From assembly GCA_965263365.1 (NCBI GenBank), contig OZ253672.1, forward strand, positions 248,001-312,000: DNA of 64,000 bases. Reading direction: 5' to 3'. Under the pieces are notes generated by a model, which was given only the letters and a program-made list of their open reading frames with translations, did not search any database and was not told where the DNA came from. The position numbers were made by a program, and so were the translations under genes. The stretch's first letter is position 1. The number at the start of each line of letters is the position of its first letter. This DNA comes from CANMUM01 sp965263365 (GTDB lineage Bacteria > Pseudomonadota > Alphaproteobacteria > Rhodobacterales > Rhodobacteraceae). Below are positions 42,872 to 50,808 of this stretch, piece after piece.

Positions 42872-43984
42872 TTAGTTGCTACGTTGGCCTTCACTCATGC
42901 TGATGCGATATTGTTGACGTAGCACATCAATCGGGACAAAGGTGCTGTCCTTTTTGAAACCCCAATAAGTCCAACCATTGCAAGAGGGGGCGTTTTCGAG
43001 TTGCGCCCCCACTTGATGAATTGACCCCTTTACATCATGTGCAATGAGCGTTCCATCTGCGCGAATTTTTGCGCGATGTCGCCCGTTGAGTGAAGTCAGC
43101 ATCTCTCCAGCTCGCAATAGTCCGGCTTCCACGATGGAGCCAAAAGCTACGCGCGGCTCAGCAGCCTTGCTTTGAGAGATTTCGAGTGCATCGCGTTCTA
43201 AGCGACGCACATCTTGAATACGTTTTGTTGCAACTTTTCTATACGCAGCTTCACGTTCGATTCCGATAAAGTGTCGGCCGAGTTGTTTTGCAACTGCGCC
43301 TGTTGTCCCACTACCAAAGAAAGGATCAAGGATGACGTCGCCAACCTTTGTCGACGATAAAATTACGCGGTGCAATAGCGCTTCTGGTTTTTGTGTAGGG
43401 TGCGCTTTTTCACCGCTTTCATTTTTTAGTCGTTCTGAGCCATTGCAAATGGGAATCAACCAATCCGAGCGCATTTGAATTCCGTCGTTTGCCTGTTTCA
43501 TAGCTTCATAATTAAAGGTCGGTTTTGTCGCGTCAGATTTTCCAGCCCAAATAAGCGTTTCGTGGGCGTTCGTAAAACGCTTGCCTCTGAAATTTGGCAT
43601 CGGATTAGACTTGCGCCAAATTACATCGTTTAGAATCCAAAAGCCAAGATCTTGCAAAGCAACGCCGAGGCGGAAAATATTATGGTAAGAACCAATCACC
43701 CATATGGCACCATTTGGCTTTAGAATTCGTTGAGATTCTTTTAACCATGCGCGCGTAAATTCGTCATATGCTTTAAATGTGTCAAATTGATCCCAATGGT
43801 CATCGACCGCATCTACCTTAGTTTGATTGGGCCTAAATAAATCGCCTTTAAGCTGGAGATTGTAGGGGGGGTCGGCAAAAATAAGATCAACAGATTGATC
43901 CGGAATTTTTTTCATTGCGGCAACGCTATCGCCCGCGACAATCTGGTCGAGTGGCAATTCTGCCCTCGTTTTACTCGTTTTCAT
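42872..43984 (-). CDS. ccrM: cell-cycle DNA adenine methyltransferase CcrM
   Basis: The 370-residue beta-class methyltransferase has motif IV FADPPYNLQL near residue 36 before motif I DPFFGSGTTGA near 220. Its C-terminal domain of about 80 residues (SLNGRHRAKIRADGTL, NGWTYWGF) is the part unique to CcrM that opens the DNA strands. It methylates adenine in GANTC, late in the cell cycle in alphaproteobacteria, and links gene expression to replication. Its upstream region contains two GANTC sites, and a clear terminator follows. Length and motifs are normal. Confidence 0.96.
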   Translation of the reverse strand: MKTSKTRAELPLDQIVAGDSVAAMKKIPDQSVDLIFADPPYNLQLKGDLFRPNQTKVDAVDDHWDQFDTFKAYDEFTRAWLKESQRILKPNGAIWVIGSYHNIFRLGVALQDLGFWILNDVIWRKSNPMPNFRGKRFTNAHETLIWAGKSDATKPTFNYEAMKQANDGIQMRSDWLIPICNGSERLKNESGEKAHPTQKPEALLHRVILSSTKVGDVILDPFFGSGTTGAVAKQLGRHFIGIEREAAYRKVATKRIQDVRRLERDALEISQSKAAEPRVAFGSIVEAGLLRAGEMLTSLNGRHRAKIRADGTLIAHDVKGSIHQVGAQLENAPSCNGWTYWGFKKDSTFVPIDVLRQQYRISMSEGQRSN

Positions 43985-44154
43985 TGCTGCCTCAGTATCT
44001 GGTTTTTTTATTATTTAATGAATATTGCAAAAAAAACGAATCAGGTCAATTTCTTTTTGAATCAATGAGTTAATTTGTTTGGTTGATACCACATATAGTG
44101 GTACAGGTCGTGTCAACACCACAATCCAATCTCTAAATAGAGGTATCTAGATAT
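43985..44154 (-). promoter_or_regulatory. ccrM upstream region with two GANTC sites and an inverted repeat
   Basis: GAATC occurs at 44038-44042 and 44059-44063, within 80 bases of the ccrM start, and TACCAC-ATATA-GTGGTA at 44087-44103 is an inverted repeat. In Caulobacter, methylation of GANTC sites in the ccrM leader affects its transcription. A similar feedback here is an inference; the transcript start is not known. Confidence 0.5.
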
Positions 44155-44721
44155 TTAAATGAGCCTTGCGATTGGTTTGAATGACTTGCGGTGGTGAGGG
44201 GTTATGCCAGAAATATTTAGGCCTTCTTGATGAATTTTTGTGCCGTAGCCCGCATTTTTTGACCAAGCATATTGTGGATATCTTACGCATAGTTTTGTCA
44301 TCAAACGATCGCGCAGCGTTTTCGCAATTATGGAGGCGGCGGCGATATGGGGATGAGTAGCATCACCTTTAACGATTGCCTCTGCCGGGCAAGGTAGTTC
44401 CTTTGGGATCGCATTTCCATCGATATCAATATGAGTTGGTGTGTAGGGAAGGTTCATAACGGCGCGTCGCATTGCGAGCAAGGCTGCTTCGCGAATATTC
44501 ATGATATCGATTTCGCGAACGCTTGCGGCACCGTACGCATAAACAGAAGAATGTCGAATAGCTTCATCCGCGATCCTTCGAGACTTGGCGCTCATTTTCT
44601 TGCTATCACGTAAGTCAATATGCGCATGATGCGCGGGCAAAATAACTGCGGCGGCAATCACAGGGCCCGCCCAAGGGCCGCGCCCGACTTCGTCCACGCC
44701 ACATATTTTTTTCATTTCCAA
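44155..44721 (-). CDS. rnhB: ribonuclease HII
   Basis: The 188-residue protein has GVDEVGRGPWAGPV at the start (catalytic Asp-Glu), LRDSKKMSAKSR near residue 38, DIDGNAIP near 98 and GDATHPHIAAASIIAK near 119. It removes RNA, including single ribonucleotides, from DNA. Its start overlaps the rsmE stop by ten bases, so the two are co-transcribed. Length is a little short but complete. Confidence 0.96.
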   Translation of the reverse strand: MEMKKICGVDEVGRGPWAGPVIAAAVILPAHHAHIDLRDSKKMSAKSRRIADEAIRHSSVYAYGAASVREIDIMNIREAALLAMRRAVMNLPYTPTHIDIDGNAIPKELPCPAEAIVKGDATHPHIAAASIIAKTLRDRLMTKLCVRYPQYAWSKNAGYGTKIHQEGLNISGITPHHRKSFKPIARLI

Positions 44722-45428
44722 TCTCCATGCTGTTGTTGCCAGATTGAAATCGCGGCGACGGCTGCTGTATCAGCTCTCAATATTCTGGGTCCAAGGGATA
44801 ATCTTATGGCATTTTTGTTTATCATTAGCGCTCTTTCTTTGTCGGAGAATCCGCCTTCTGGTCCAATGATAATCGTGCATTTTGTGAATTTGGTTTGATC
44901 GAATTCTGAACGCCCATTCCTAACTTCTGTTGTTTCATCGCAAAAAATCAACTCGCCTTCGTTTAACTCGATAAACTCATTGAAATTTAAGATGGGCTTT
45001 ACCTCTGGTATGAACGTGCCTCCACATTGTTCAACAGCTTCGATGACATGCTTTTGAAGCCGATCGATCCGAATGCGTTCCGAATTTGTGTAATCTGTAT
45101 AAATGGGTTGTATGTCATGAACGCCTAATTCAGCTGCCTTTTCAACGATGAAGTCCGTTCGCTGTTTTTTGATGGGCGCAAACGCAAGCGTCAACGGAGA
45201 AGGCTTAAGAAAAGGTGCCGCTTCATTTACAATAAGCGCGGACAACGAACGTTTTTCGATGTTTTTTATTCGTGCATTGTAACTTGGTGAGCGTCCGTTG
45301 AAAATTTCAAAGCTTTCGCCTACGCGTGCCCGCATGACGCGACTTAAATAATGATGATTGGCGCCATCAATTTCAATCTGATCATCAATGTTTAAGTCAT
45401 TCTCGACAAATAAGCGTGGTTTTGCCAT
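44712..45428 (-). CDS. rsmE: 16S rRNA m3U1498 methyltransferase
   Basis: The 238-residue SPOUT-family protein has an N-terminal PUA-like domain (HHYLSRVMRARVGE near 27), PIKKQRTDFIVEKAAELGV near 92 and the knot region IIGPEGGFSDKE near 188 followed by LSLGPRILRADTAAVAA. It methylates U1498 of 16S rRNA with AdoMet. It is the first gene of the rsmE-rnhB pair and is divergent from ubiA with 30 bases between starts. Confidence 0.95.
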   Translation of the reverse strand: MAKPRLFVENDLNIDDQIEIDGANHHYLSRVMRARVGESFEIFNGRSPSYNARIKNIEKRSLSALIVNEAAPFLKPSPLTLAFAPIKKQRTDFIVEKAAELGVHDIQPIYTDYTNSERIRIDRLQKHVIEAVEQCGGTFIPEVKPILNFNEFIELNEGELIFCDETTEVRNGRSEFDQTKFTKCTIIIGPEGGFSDKERALMINKNAIRLSLGPRILRADTAAVAAISIWQQQHGDWK

Positions 45429-45458
45429 AAGTTCTCCATCACATAAGGAGCATTACAT

Positions 45459-46394
45459 TTGAAAGATGTAAAAGTGCAAGATGCTGTAAAAAACAATTGG
45501 GTAGATCTTTATGCGCCTATGTATTTGCGGCCGTATTTTAGACTGTCGAGGTTTGATCGTCCAGCTGGCGCTTGGTTGCTTTTTTTGCCTTGTGTTATTT
45601 CGGCATTGATCGCGGGGTATCAATCGACATTTTTACATATTTTGCATTTCATAATCGTATGTGTAGGCGGAGCTTGGTTGATGCGAGGAGCGGGCTGTAC
45701 ATGGAATGATATTGTGGACCGAGATATTGATGCAAAAGTAGCGCGAACGCGTTCACGACCACTTCCTTCCAAGGCGGTGAGCGTTGCGCAAGCTGTGGTG
45801 TGGATGTGCATACAAGCGCTTATTGCATTACTTTTGCTTTTGACACTGAATTTATTCACGATATGGATGGCGCTATCGTCGATTTTTATCGTTTGTCTAT
45901 ATCCTTTCGCCAAGCGTTTTACGAACTGGCCTCAAATTGTACTTGGGTTTACCATAAATTGGGGTGTTTTGCTGGCTTGGGTAGAGCTGGTTGGAAAAGT
46001 CAATTTATCAGGTGCAATGTTATATATTGCGCTGATTTTTTGGACCTTATACTATGACACAATTTACGCCTTTATGGATATTGATGATGACCAATTATCG
46101 GGTGTAAAGTCATCGGCTCAGGCAATTTCGAAAAATGCAAAACCCACGCTCGGATTTATGCTTTTAGGCATGTCGGTTTTTGGAGGTTTGTCTATATATT
46201 TTGCTGAGATACCTAGCTTTTTACTCGTGCTTGCATCATTTTTATTTTTTTGTGTTCGTCTGGAATTGCAAAGACAGAAATTTCAGCGCGACAATAAGCC
46301 ATTGTTACTTAGTCAATTTCGACAAAATGCGAGATTTGGCTTAGAATTCGTTGGCCTATTGACGATCATATATATTATGACGAGTATGCTCTGA
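45459..46394 (+). CDS. ubiA: 4-hydroxybenzoate polyprenyltransferase
   Basis: The 311-residue membrane protein has eight to nine helices and the two Asp-rich motifs that bind Mg and the prenyl diphosphate: NDIVDRDIDAKVARTRSRPL near 80 and DIDDDQLSGVKSSA near 205. It attaches the polyprenyl tail to 4-hydroxybenzoate in ubiquinone synthesis. The start is a TTG (45459) after AAGGAGCA. Divergent from rsmE, as in many alphaproteobacteria. Confidence 0.94.
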   Translation: MKDVKVQDAVKNNWVDLYAPMYLRPYFRLSRFDRPAGAWLLFLPCVISALIAGYQSTFLHILHFIIVCVGGAWLMRGAGCTWNDIVDRDIDAKVARTRSRPLPSKAVSVAQAVVWMCIQALIALLLLLTLNLFTIWMALSSIFIVCLYPFAKRFTNWPQIVLGFTINWGVLLAWVELVGKVNLSGAMLYIALIFWTLYYDTIYAFMDIDDDQLSGVKSSAQAISKNAKPTLGFMLLGMSVFGGLSIYFAEIPSFLLVLASFLFFCVRLELQRQKFQRDNKPLLLSQFRQNARFGLEFVGLLTIIYIMTSML

Positions 46395-46483
46395 AAAATG
46401 AGACTGCTGAAGGTTCGGTTGAACTTTCTTTTAAAATATCTTAACCGAATTTACCAAATGAATTGAGTGAGCTAATTTCAACA

Positions 46484-48334
46484 ATGACGAATTCAAATCC
46501 ATCAAAGACAATTAAGCGGTCTGCGATAAGTTTTTTGTTGATCGCGTTTTTAGCAGTGATTTGTGCTTCGGGTTTTACAGGATATTATGTAGCGTCTCAG
46601 ATTGAAAATGATACTAAGCGTTTAGTTGATCAAGCAATTCCTTCGGAAGATATTGCGTGGGTTGCCACCAGTTTTGATGGCTCAAGAATAGAAATTGGTG
46701 GAGAAGCGCCTACTGATTTTGCTGAAGTTAGAGTGCTCGAGAGTGTTGGAAAAATTGTGAACCACGAACGTATCATCAATAATATTCAATTGCTTAAATC
46801 GAATGACGAGCAGCAACAAGTGCGTGTTGAAATTGTTCAAAATCAATCGATGAGTTCTGTCGTCGGCATTTTACCCAAAGAGCCTTCTCCGCTTGCTTTA
46901 TTCAGTGAACTTGAGCGTCAAAATCCGTTAAACCCGACAGTGAATTTGGTTGAAACTAGCTTTGGAGAGGCGCCAGAAAATTGGGCGGAGGTATTGAGTT
47001 ATCTTGAGCGGATAGTTGGTGTTTCCGCACAACTCAAAATTTCGGCTTCACCAACCTCAATCGAGGTGGACGCTGTTGCGCCGACACGCGAAGAGGCAAA
47101 TGAATTAACCCAGAAATTAAGCGCAGATGCTCCTCAAAGTGCAGAACTTATTTTAAATGTGACGTCTCCACGACCATTTATCGTACCATTCGCCCTTGAA
47201 GTATCACGGACATCGGATGGATTTGAGCTTCATCAATGCTCAGCTCGGGGCGGGGTTGAAGCAAGTGAGATTTTAAGAAATTTTGAAAAACAAGACACTT
47301 CTGAATGTGCAATTGGTTTAGGCGCTCCGACCGAGCGCTGGGGCGCGCTGATAAAAGAGATTGCGACTGAATTAGAAATGGTTCCAGTTTATGATTTAAA
47401 GATTTCAGACAACGAAGTTGAAATTCAGATTACCGAGAATGTTACCGAAGCCATTCGCCAAGCAAAAATTTCCTCTATTCGATCTAAGTTGCCGCCAGGG
47501 TTTGCTTTGAAAACAGAAGTTTTAATCGAAACGCGTTCGATTGATGAGGTTCTTGAGGTTAATAAAGAACTCCAACTCGTTTTTGAATTGAACCAAGATA
47601 AGAAATTCACGATCGAAGGAGTCGTGAATTCTCCAACCGCTGCTGAAAGTTTCGAGAGCTTTGCTGTTGCAAAATTTGGTGGTGATTTTGTGGAGATGAG
47701 TGTTGAAGTCATTGATGGTTTGCCAACTTATTGGGAAAAAAATGCCTTCACAATGTTGCAGGTCACCGCTAGCTTGGCACAGGGAAGGGGTTTAATAAAT
47801 CAAAGACAAGCGATTGTTGAAGGCCGTGCGGACGATCAAGAAGTTTATAAAAGTGCGCAAAATTTACTTGCGAATGAAATTATTGAAGCTCAAGTCGATG
47901 AGAATATTGAGGTTGCCTCAACATCAGGGGCCACGAAATTCGCGGAATCGACTTCAACAGAATGTGTGGAAAATTTAAATTTCATACTATCAGAAAACCC
48001 TATTCAATTTGAAAATGGCTCTGCAACAGTTTCTGAAATTTCGATGCCGATTATCGCGCGGTTAGGGCAGGCATTGCACTTATGTCGCGCCTATGCGTTT
48101 GAATTAGGTGGACATACGGATTCTGTAGGTTCAAAAGAGTTAAACGACCGCCTATCAAAAGAGCGGGCAGCAAGCGTGCTCGAATTAATTTATGCGTTGG
48201 CGCTTGAAATGGGCCCGCTCAGTTCGAAGGGTTATGGATCTTCTGATCCGGTTGCATCCGATGAAACAGAAGAAGGGCGTTCAAAAAACAGGCGCATCGA
48301 AATTAGGCTCGTGGAATCTGAAGGAATACAATAA
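46484..48334 (+). CDS. inner-membrane-anchored OmpA-like protein with BON-like repeats
   Basis: After a hydrophobic anchor (residues about 13-34) there is a long periplasmic part with BON-like repeats (IEIGGEAPTDFAEVRVLESV; IEVDAVAPTREEANEL; VEGRADDQEVYKSAQ, each cited in part). It ends in an OmpA domain with GGHTDSVGSKELNDRLSKER near 553 that binds peptidoglycan. It would link the inner membrane to the cell wall. I chose the ATG at 46484; a TTG at 46463 would add seven residues. The stop overlaps the next start (TAATG). Confidence 0.85.
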   Translation: MTNSNPSKTIKRSAISFLLIAFLAVICASGFTGYYVASQIENDTKRLVDQAIPSEDIAWVATSFDGSRIEIGGEAPTDFAEVRVLESVGKIVNHERIINNIQLLKSNDEQQQVRVEIVQNQSMSSVVGILPKEPSPLALFSELERQNPLNPTVNLVETSFGEAPENWAEVLSYLERIVGVSAQLKISASPTSIEVDAVAPTREEANELTQKLSADAPQSAELILNVTSPRPFIVPFALEVSRTSDGFELHQCSARGGVEASEILRNFEKQDTSECAIGLGAPTERWGALIKEIATELEMVPVYDLKISDNEVEIQITENVTEAIRQAKISSIRSKLPPGFALKTEVLIETRSIDEVLEVNKELQLVFELNQDKKFTIEGVVNSPTAAESFESFAVAKFGGDFVEMSVEVIDGLPTYWEKNAFTMLQVTASLAQGRGLINQRQAIVEGRADDQEVYKSAQNLLANEIIEAQVDENIEVASTSGATKFAESTSTECVENLNFILSENPIQFENGSATVSEISMPIIARLGQALHLCRAYAFELGGHTDSVGSKELNDRLSKERAASVLELIYALALEMGPLSSKGYGSSDPVASDETEEGRSKNRRIEIRLVESEGIQ

Positions 48335-48636
48335 TGCCGATTATGAATTTTGAAACAATAGCAATCATAGTCGCCTGTCTCATGGTGGCATCGTTTGTTT
48401 CGGGGTGGCTTGTTAGGTGGATTTTTGACAAGCTGAATACAAGTGAACCAATCGCGAGTGCAGATGCAACTAGTCGTATGAAGGCTGCAGAAGAAGCGCT
48501 GCAAGTTCGTGAGCGCGAATTTTCCGCAACGGAAGCTCAATATGCAAATGCTTATGCGCAATTAGAAGCAGAGCTTGAGGCAGCGATGGAAGGTTTGGGT
48601 GCTGCGAGGCGAGAGCTTGAGATAAGAAATTCTTAA
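48334..48636 (+). CDS. small membrane protein with coiled coil
   Basis: The 100-residue protein has one N-terminal helix (residues 6-28) and then a charged coiled coil (RMKAAEEALQVREREF, AQLEAELEAAMEGLG). It starts within the stop of the OmpA-like gene, so the two are translated together and may form a complex. No family is recognised. A terminator follows at once. Confidence 0.75.
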   Translation: MPIMNFETIAIIVACLMVASFVSGWLVRWIFDKLNTSEPIASADATSRMKAAEEALQVREREFSATEAQYANAYAQLEAELEAAMEGLGAARRELEIRNS

Positions 48637-48642
48637 AAAAAG

Positions 48643-48672
48643 GCCATTCCTTGTTGAGAGGAATGGCAGTTT
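48643..48672 (+). terminator. terminator after the OmpA-like operon
   Basis: GCCATTCC (48643-48650) pairs with GGAATGGC (48660-48667) and is followed by AGTTTTCC. The stem is eight bases with a nine-base loop. An A-run before it makes it partly bidirectional. Confidence 0.75.
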
Positions 48673-48766
48673 TCCCGAGGGGGATTCTACAATCAAAGAA
48701 TGAGAATAATCTCAAAACCTGTTTAACAATTAACCGATAAAAAATAGCCAAAAATCTCAAGTAGGC

Positions 48767-50161
48767 GTGGATTTTGTAAAAAAATTTCTTGAATTATATT
48801 TTATTGTGTATTTAGTTACAGATGTGAAGCGTGTTTCAAAAGATGAAATTGTTGGTCGCAGATTGCAATACCAGCGCAAAAAAATGGGGCTTTCTCAAAA
48901 AGAGCTCGCTAAACAGGTTTCTATTTCGACAAGTTATATGAACCTCATTGAAACCGGACGACGACCAGCTCATGGAGAATTGCTAAAGCGTTTATCAAGT
49001 GTGCTTAATATTAAGCAGAGTAAGTTAACTGATCTTCCGTCGGCAGCGGCACAATCGCACTTAATAAATATTGCCAAGGAAAATAATCTGGGATTTAACG
49101 ATTTTAATGAGCTTATGATGGATGGATCGCCTTGGATGGAAATTTTATTGCAACAAAGTGCGATGATCCAAAAATTTCAGCAAGGCATAGAAGAAGCAGC
49201 AGAGAAGACATCTACTGATGAAAAACTAGCGTCAACGGTGCATGATCTATTATCGAGAATTACATCAATTCGTTCGACGGCGAGTATTTTAAATACTCAG
49301 GGTGGTATTGGTCTCGAACAAGATGCAAAATTTAGACAAATTTTGCATTCTGAATCTCAAGAAGCAACGAAAGTTGCCAAGGAATTAATAGCGACTTTTG
49401 ATCATACGAATATGGTGTATTCAAAAGAAGCATATGCGATTCGAGCAGCCGAACAATATTTTGTGCGCAATGCCTATGAGATGGCGGGTTTCACTCTCGA
49501 TAAGCATTTGGGATGGAAAGGTTCGGTTATTGAATGGGGCCAACGGGAATTAGGCATCGATGTGATGTCAGCTCCGCTTTTACAAAGATGTTTAGTTCTA
49601 TTTGCACAAGATCAACAATTCCTACCCTCAAAATTATTTTTAGAGGCTTTCAGTGAGCAGCCGTTTGATATTGAATATCTATCATTTCATTTTGGGGTAG
49701 ATCGTGGACGAATATTAAGGCGAATTGCGCAACTATCTAAGTTTTTAGAAACAGACAAAGTTACGCTTCATATGTATGATACGTTTGGGTCTGTGGTTCT
49801 TTCGCCCTCGCTTGATACATCGCTTTCTAATGGAAAACTTGCTTGTGCAAAATGGCCAATCTTTAAAAATTTCCAAGAGGGTGAATGCATAAAAGGTTCT
49901 TATTTGAAGACAAGTGAAAATGCATATTATAGCGCTTATGCCGCCGCGTCCTTGCTTCCAGATGGTATTGGAAATGTAACAGATGAACGTATAAAATTGA
50001 TGTTGGTGGTAGAGCAAAATGGTAACAAAAAAAACACCGCCGTGAGCGAAAATATTGAAGCTGAACCAGCTGGCTTTAATTGTATGTCGTGTCATGAAAG
50101 AAGTTGCAAATATCGACGATATGATGCAGTTTGTTTTTCTAATAGCGGACGAGATGAATGA
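48767..50161 (+). CDS. XRE-family regulator with histidine-kinase-like dimer region
   Basis: The protein has an XRE helix-turn-helix (GLSQKELAKQVSISTSYMNLIE, about residues 44-65; cited in part). A middle region resembles a DHp helix pair (STVHDLLSRITSIRSTASIL near 157, then FRQILHSESQEATKVAKEL). The C-terminal part is like the DUF2083/ScfR family, ending with FNCMSCHERSCKYRRYDAVC, which may bind a metal. In that family the regulator senses short-chain acyl-CoA or redox. The start is GTG at 48767 or GTG at 48824. Its stop overlaps the receiver gene (ATGA). Confidence 0.8.
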   Translation: MDFVKKFLELYFIVYLVTDVKRVSKDEIVGRRLQYQRKKMGLSQKELAKQVSISTSYMNLIETGRRPAHGELLKRLSSVLNIKQSKLTDLPSAAAQSHLINIAKENNLGFNDFNELMMDGSPWMEILLQQSAMIQKFQQGIEEAAEKTSTDEKLASTVHDLLSRITSIRSTASILNTQGGIGLEQDAKFRQILHSESQEATKVAKELIATFDHTNMVYSKEAYAIRAAEQYFVRNAYEMAGFTLDKHLGWKGSVIEWGQRELGIDVMSAPLLQRCLVLFAQDQQFLPSKLFLEAFSEQPFDIEYLSFHFGVDRGRILRRIAQLSKFLETDKVTLHMYDTFGSVVLSPSLDTSLSNGKLACAKWPIFKNFQEGECIKGSYLKTSENAYYSAYAAASLLPDGIGNVTDERIKLMLVVEQNGNKKNTAVSENIEAEPAGFNCMSCHERSCKYRRYDAVCFSNSGRDE

Positions 50162-50535
50162 CGACTCCTCAAATCTTACTTGTGGATGATGAAGAGAACA
50201 TTGTGTTTTCTCTTCGTTTTTTGCTTGAGCGCGCTGGCTTTGAAGTCACAACAACAGGCGAAGGGCTGGACGCTGAACAAATTGCGCGTTCCAGTATGCC
50301 CGATGTAATCGTTCTCGATATTATGTTGCCAAATAAAAGTGGATTTGACATTTTGTCGGGTTTGAGATCTCATGCACTCACAAAAAATATTCCTGTACTT
50401 GTCTTATCCGCTAGGGCTCAAGAAAAGGATCGAGATCAGGCTTTGGCGCTCGGTGCAAATGAATTTATCACGAAGCCTTTTTCAAATTCCGAAGTGATTG
50501 AAGCAATCAAAACATTGTTGATGCAAAAAAGCTAA
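50158..50535 (+). CDS. single-domain response regulator
   Basis: The 125-residue protein is a receiver only: LLVDDEENIV at the start, phospho-Asp in IVLDIMLPNKSG near 53, LSARAQEKDRDQA near 82 and ITKPFS near 104. It has no output domain, so it must signal through another protein. It overlaps the XRE gene by four bases and is followed directly by the small membrane gene and the symporter-kinase, which probably phosphorylates it. Confidence 0.93.
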   Translation: MTTPQILLVDDEENIVFSLRFLLERAGFEVTTTGEGLDAEQIARSSMPDVIVLDIMLPNKSGFDILSGLRSHALTKNIPVLVLSARAQEKDRDQALALGANEFITKPFSNSEVIEAIKTLLMQKS

Positions 50536-50808
50536 ATGGAAAATAAAACAAAAAAAGAGTCTCAATTTACTTCTGCTAAATCAAACGAAATTTTAATGAG
50601 CCGTTTGAAAAATTTATTGTGGATATGGCCGTGCATCGGAGTTCTTTTTTTCGTAACCCCAACACTGGATATTTTTTCGCTGAAAATGAATTTGCTTGGT
50701 TTACCTTTTCGTTTTGTATTGCTGTTTTGTGTTTGGGCTTTTCTAATTTTTGGCATGTTCCTTATAAATCGTTATATGAATAAACTCACCGGATCTCGCG
50801 ATTTATGA
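50536..50808 (+). CDS. small two-helix membrane protein beside the symporter-kinase
   Basis: The 90-residue protein has two transmembrane helices (NLLWIWPCIGVLFFVTP and LPFRFVLLFCVWAFLIFGM). It starts right after the receiver's stop and ends inside the start of the symporter-kinase gene (four-base overlap). Small subunits of this size (DUF4212/DUF3311-like) accompany sodium/solute symporters. I infer that it is a subunit of the fused transporter. Confidence 0.75.
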   Translation: MENKTKKESQFTSAKSNEILMSRLKNLLWIWPCIGVLFFVTPTLDIFSLKMNLLGLPFRFVLLFCVWAFLIFGMFLINRYMNKLTGSRDL

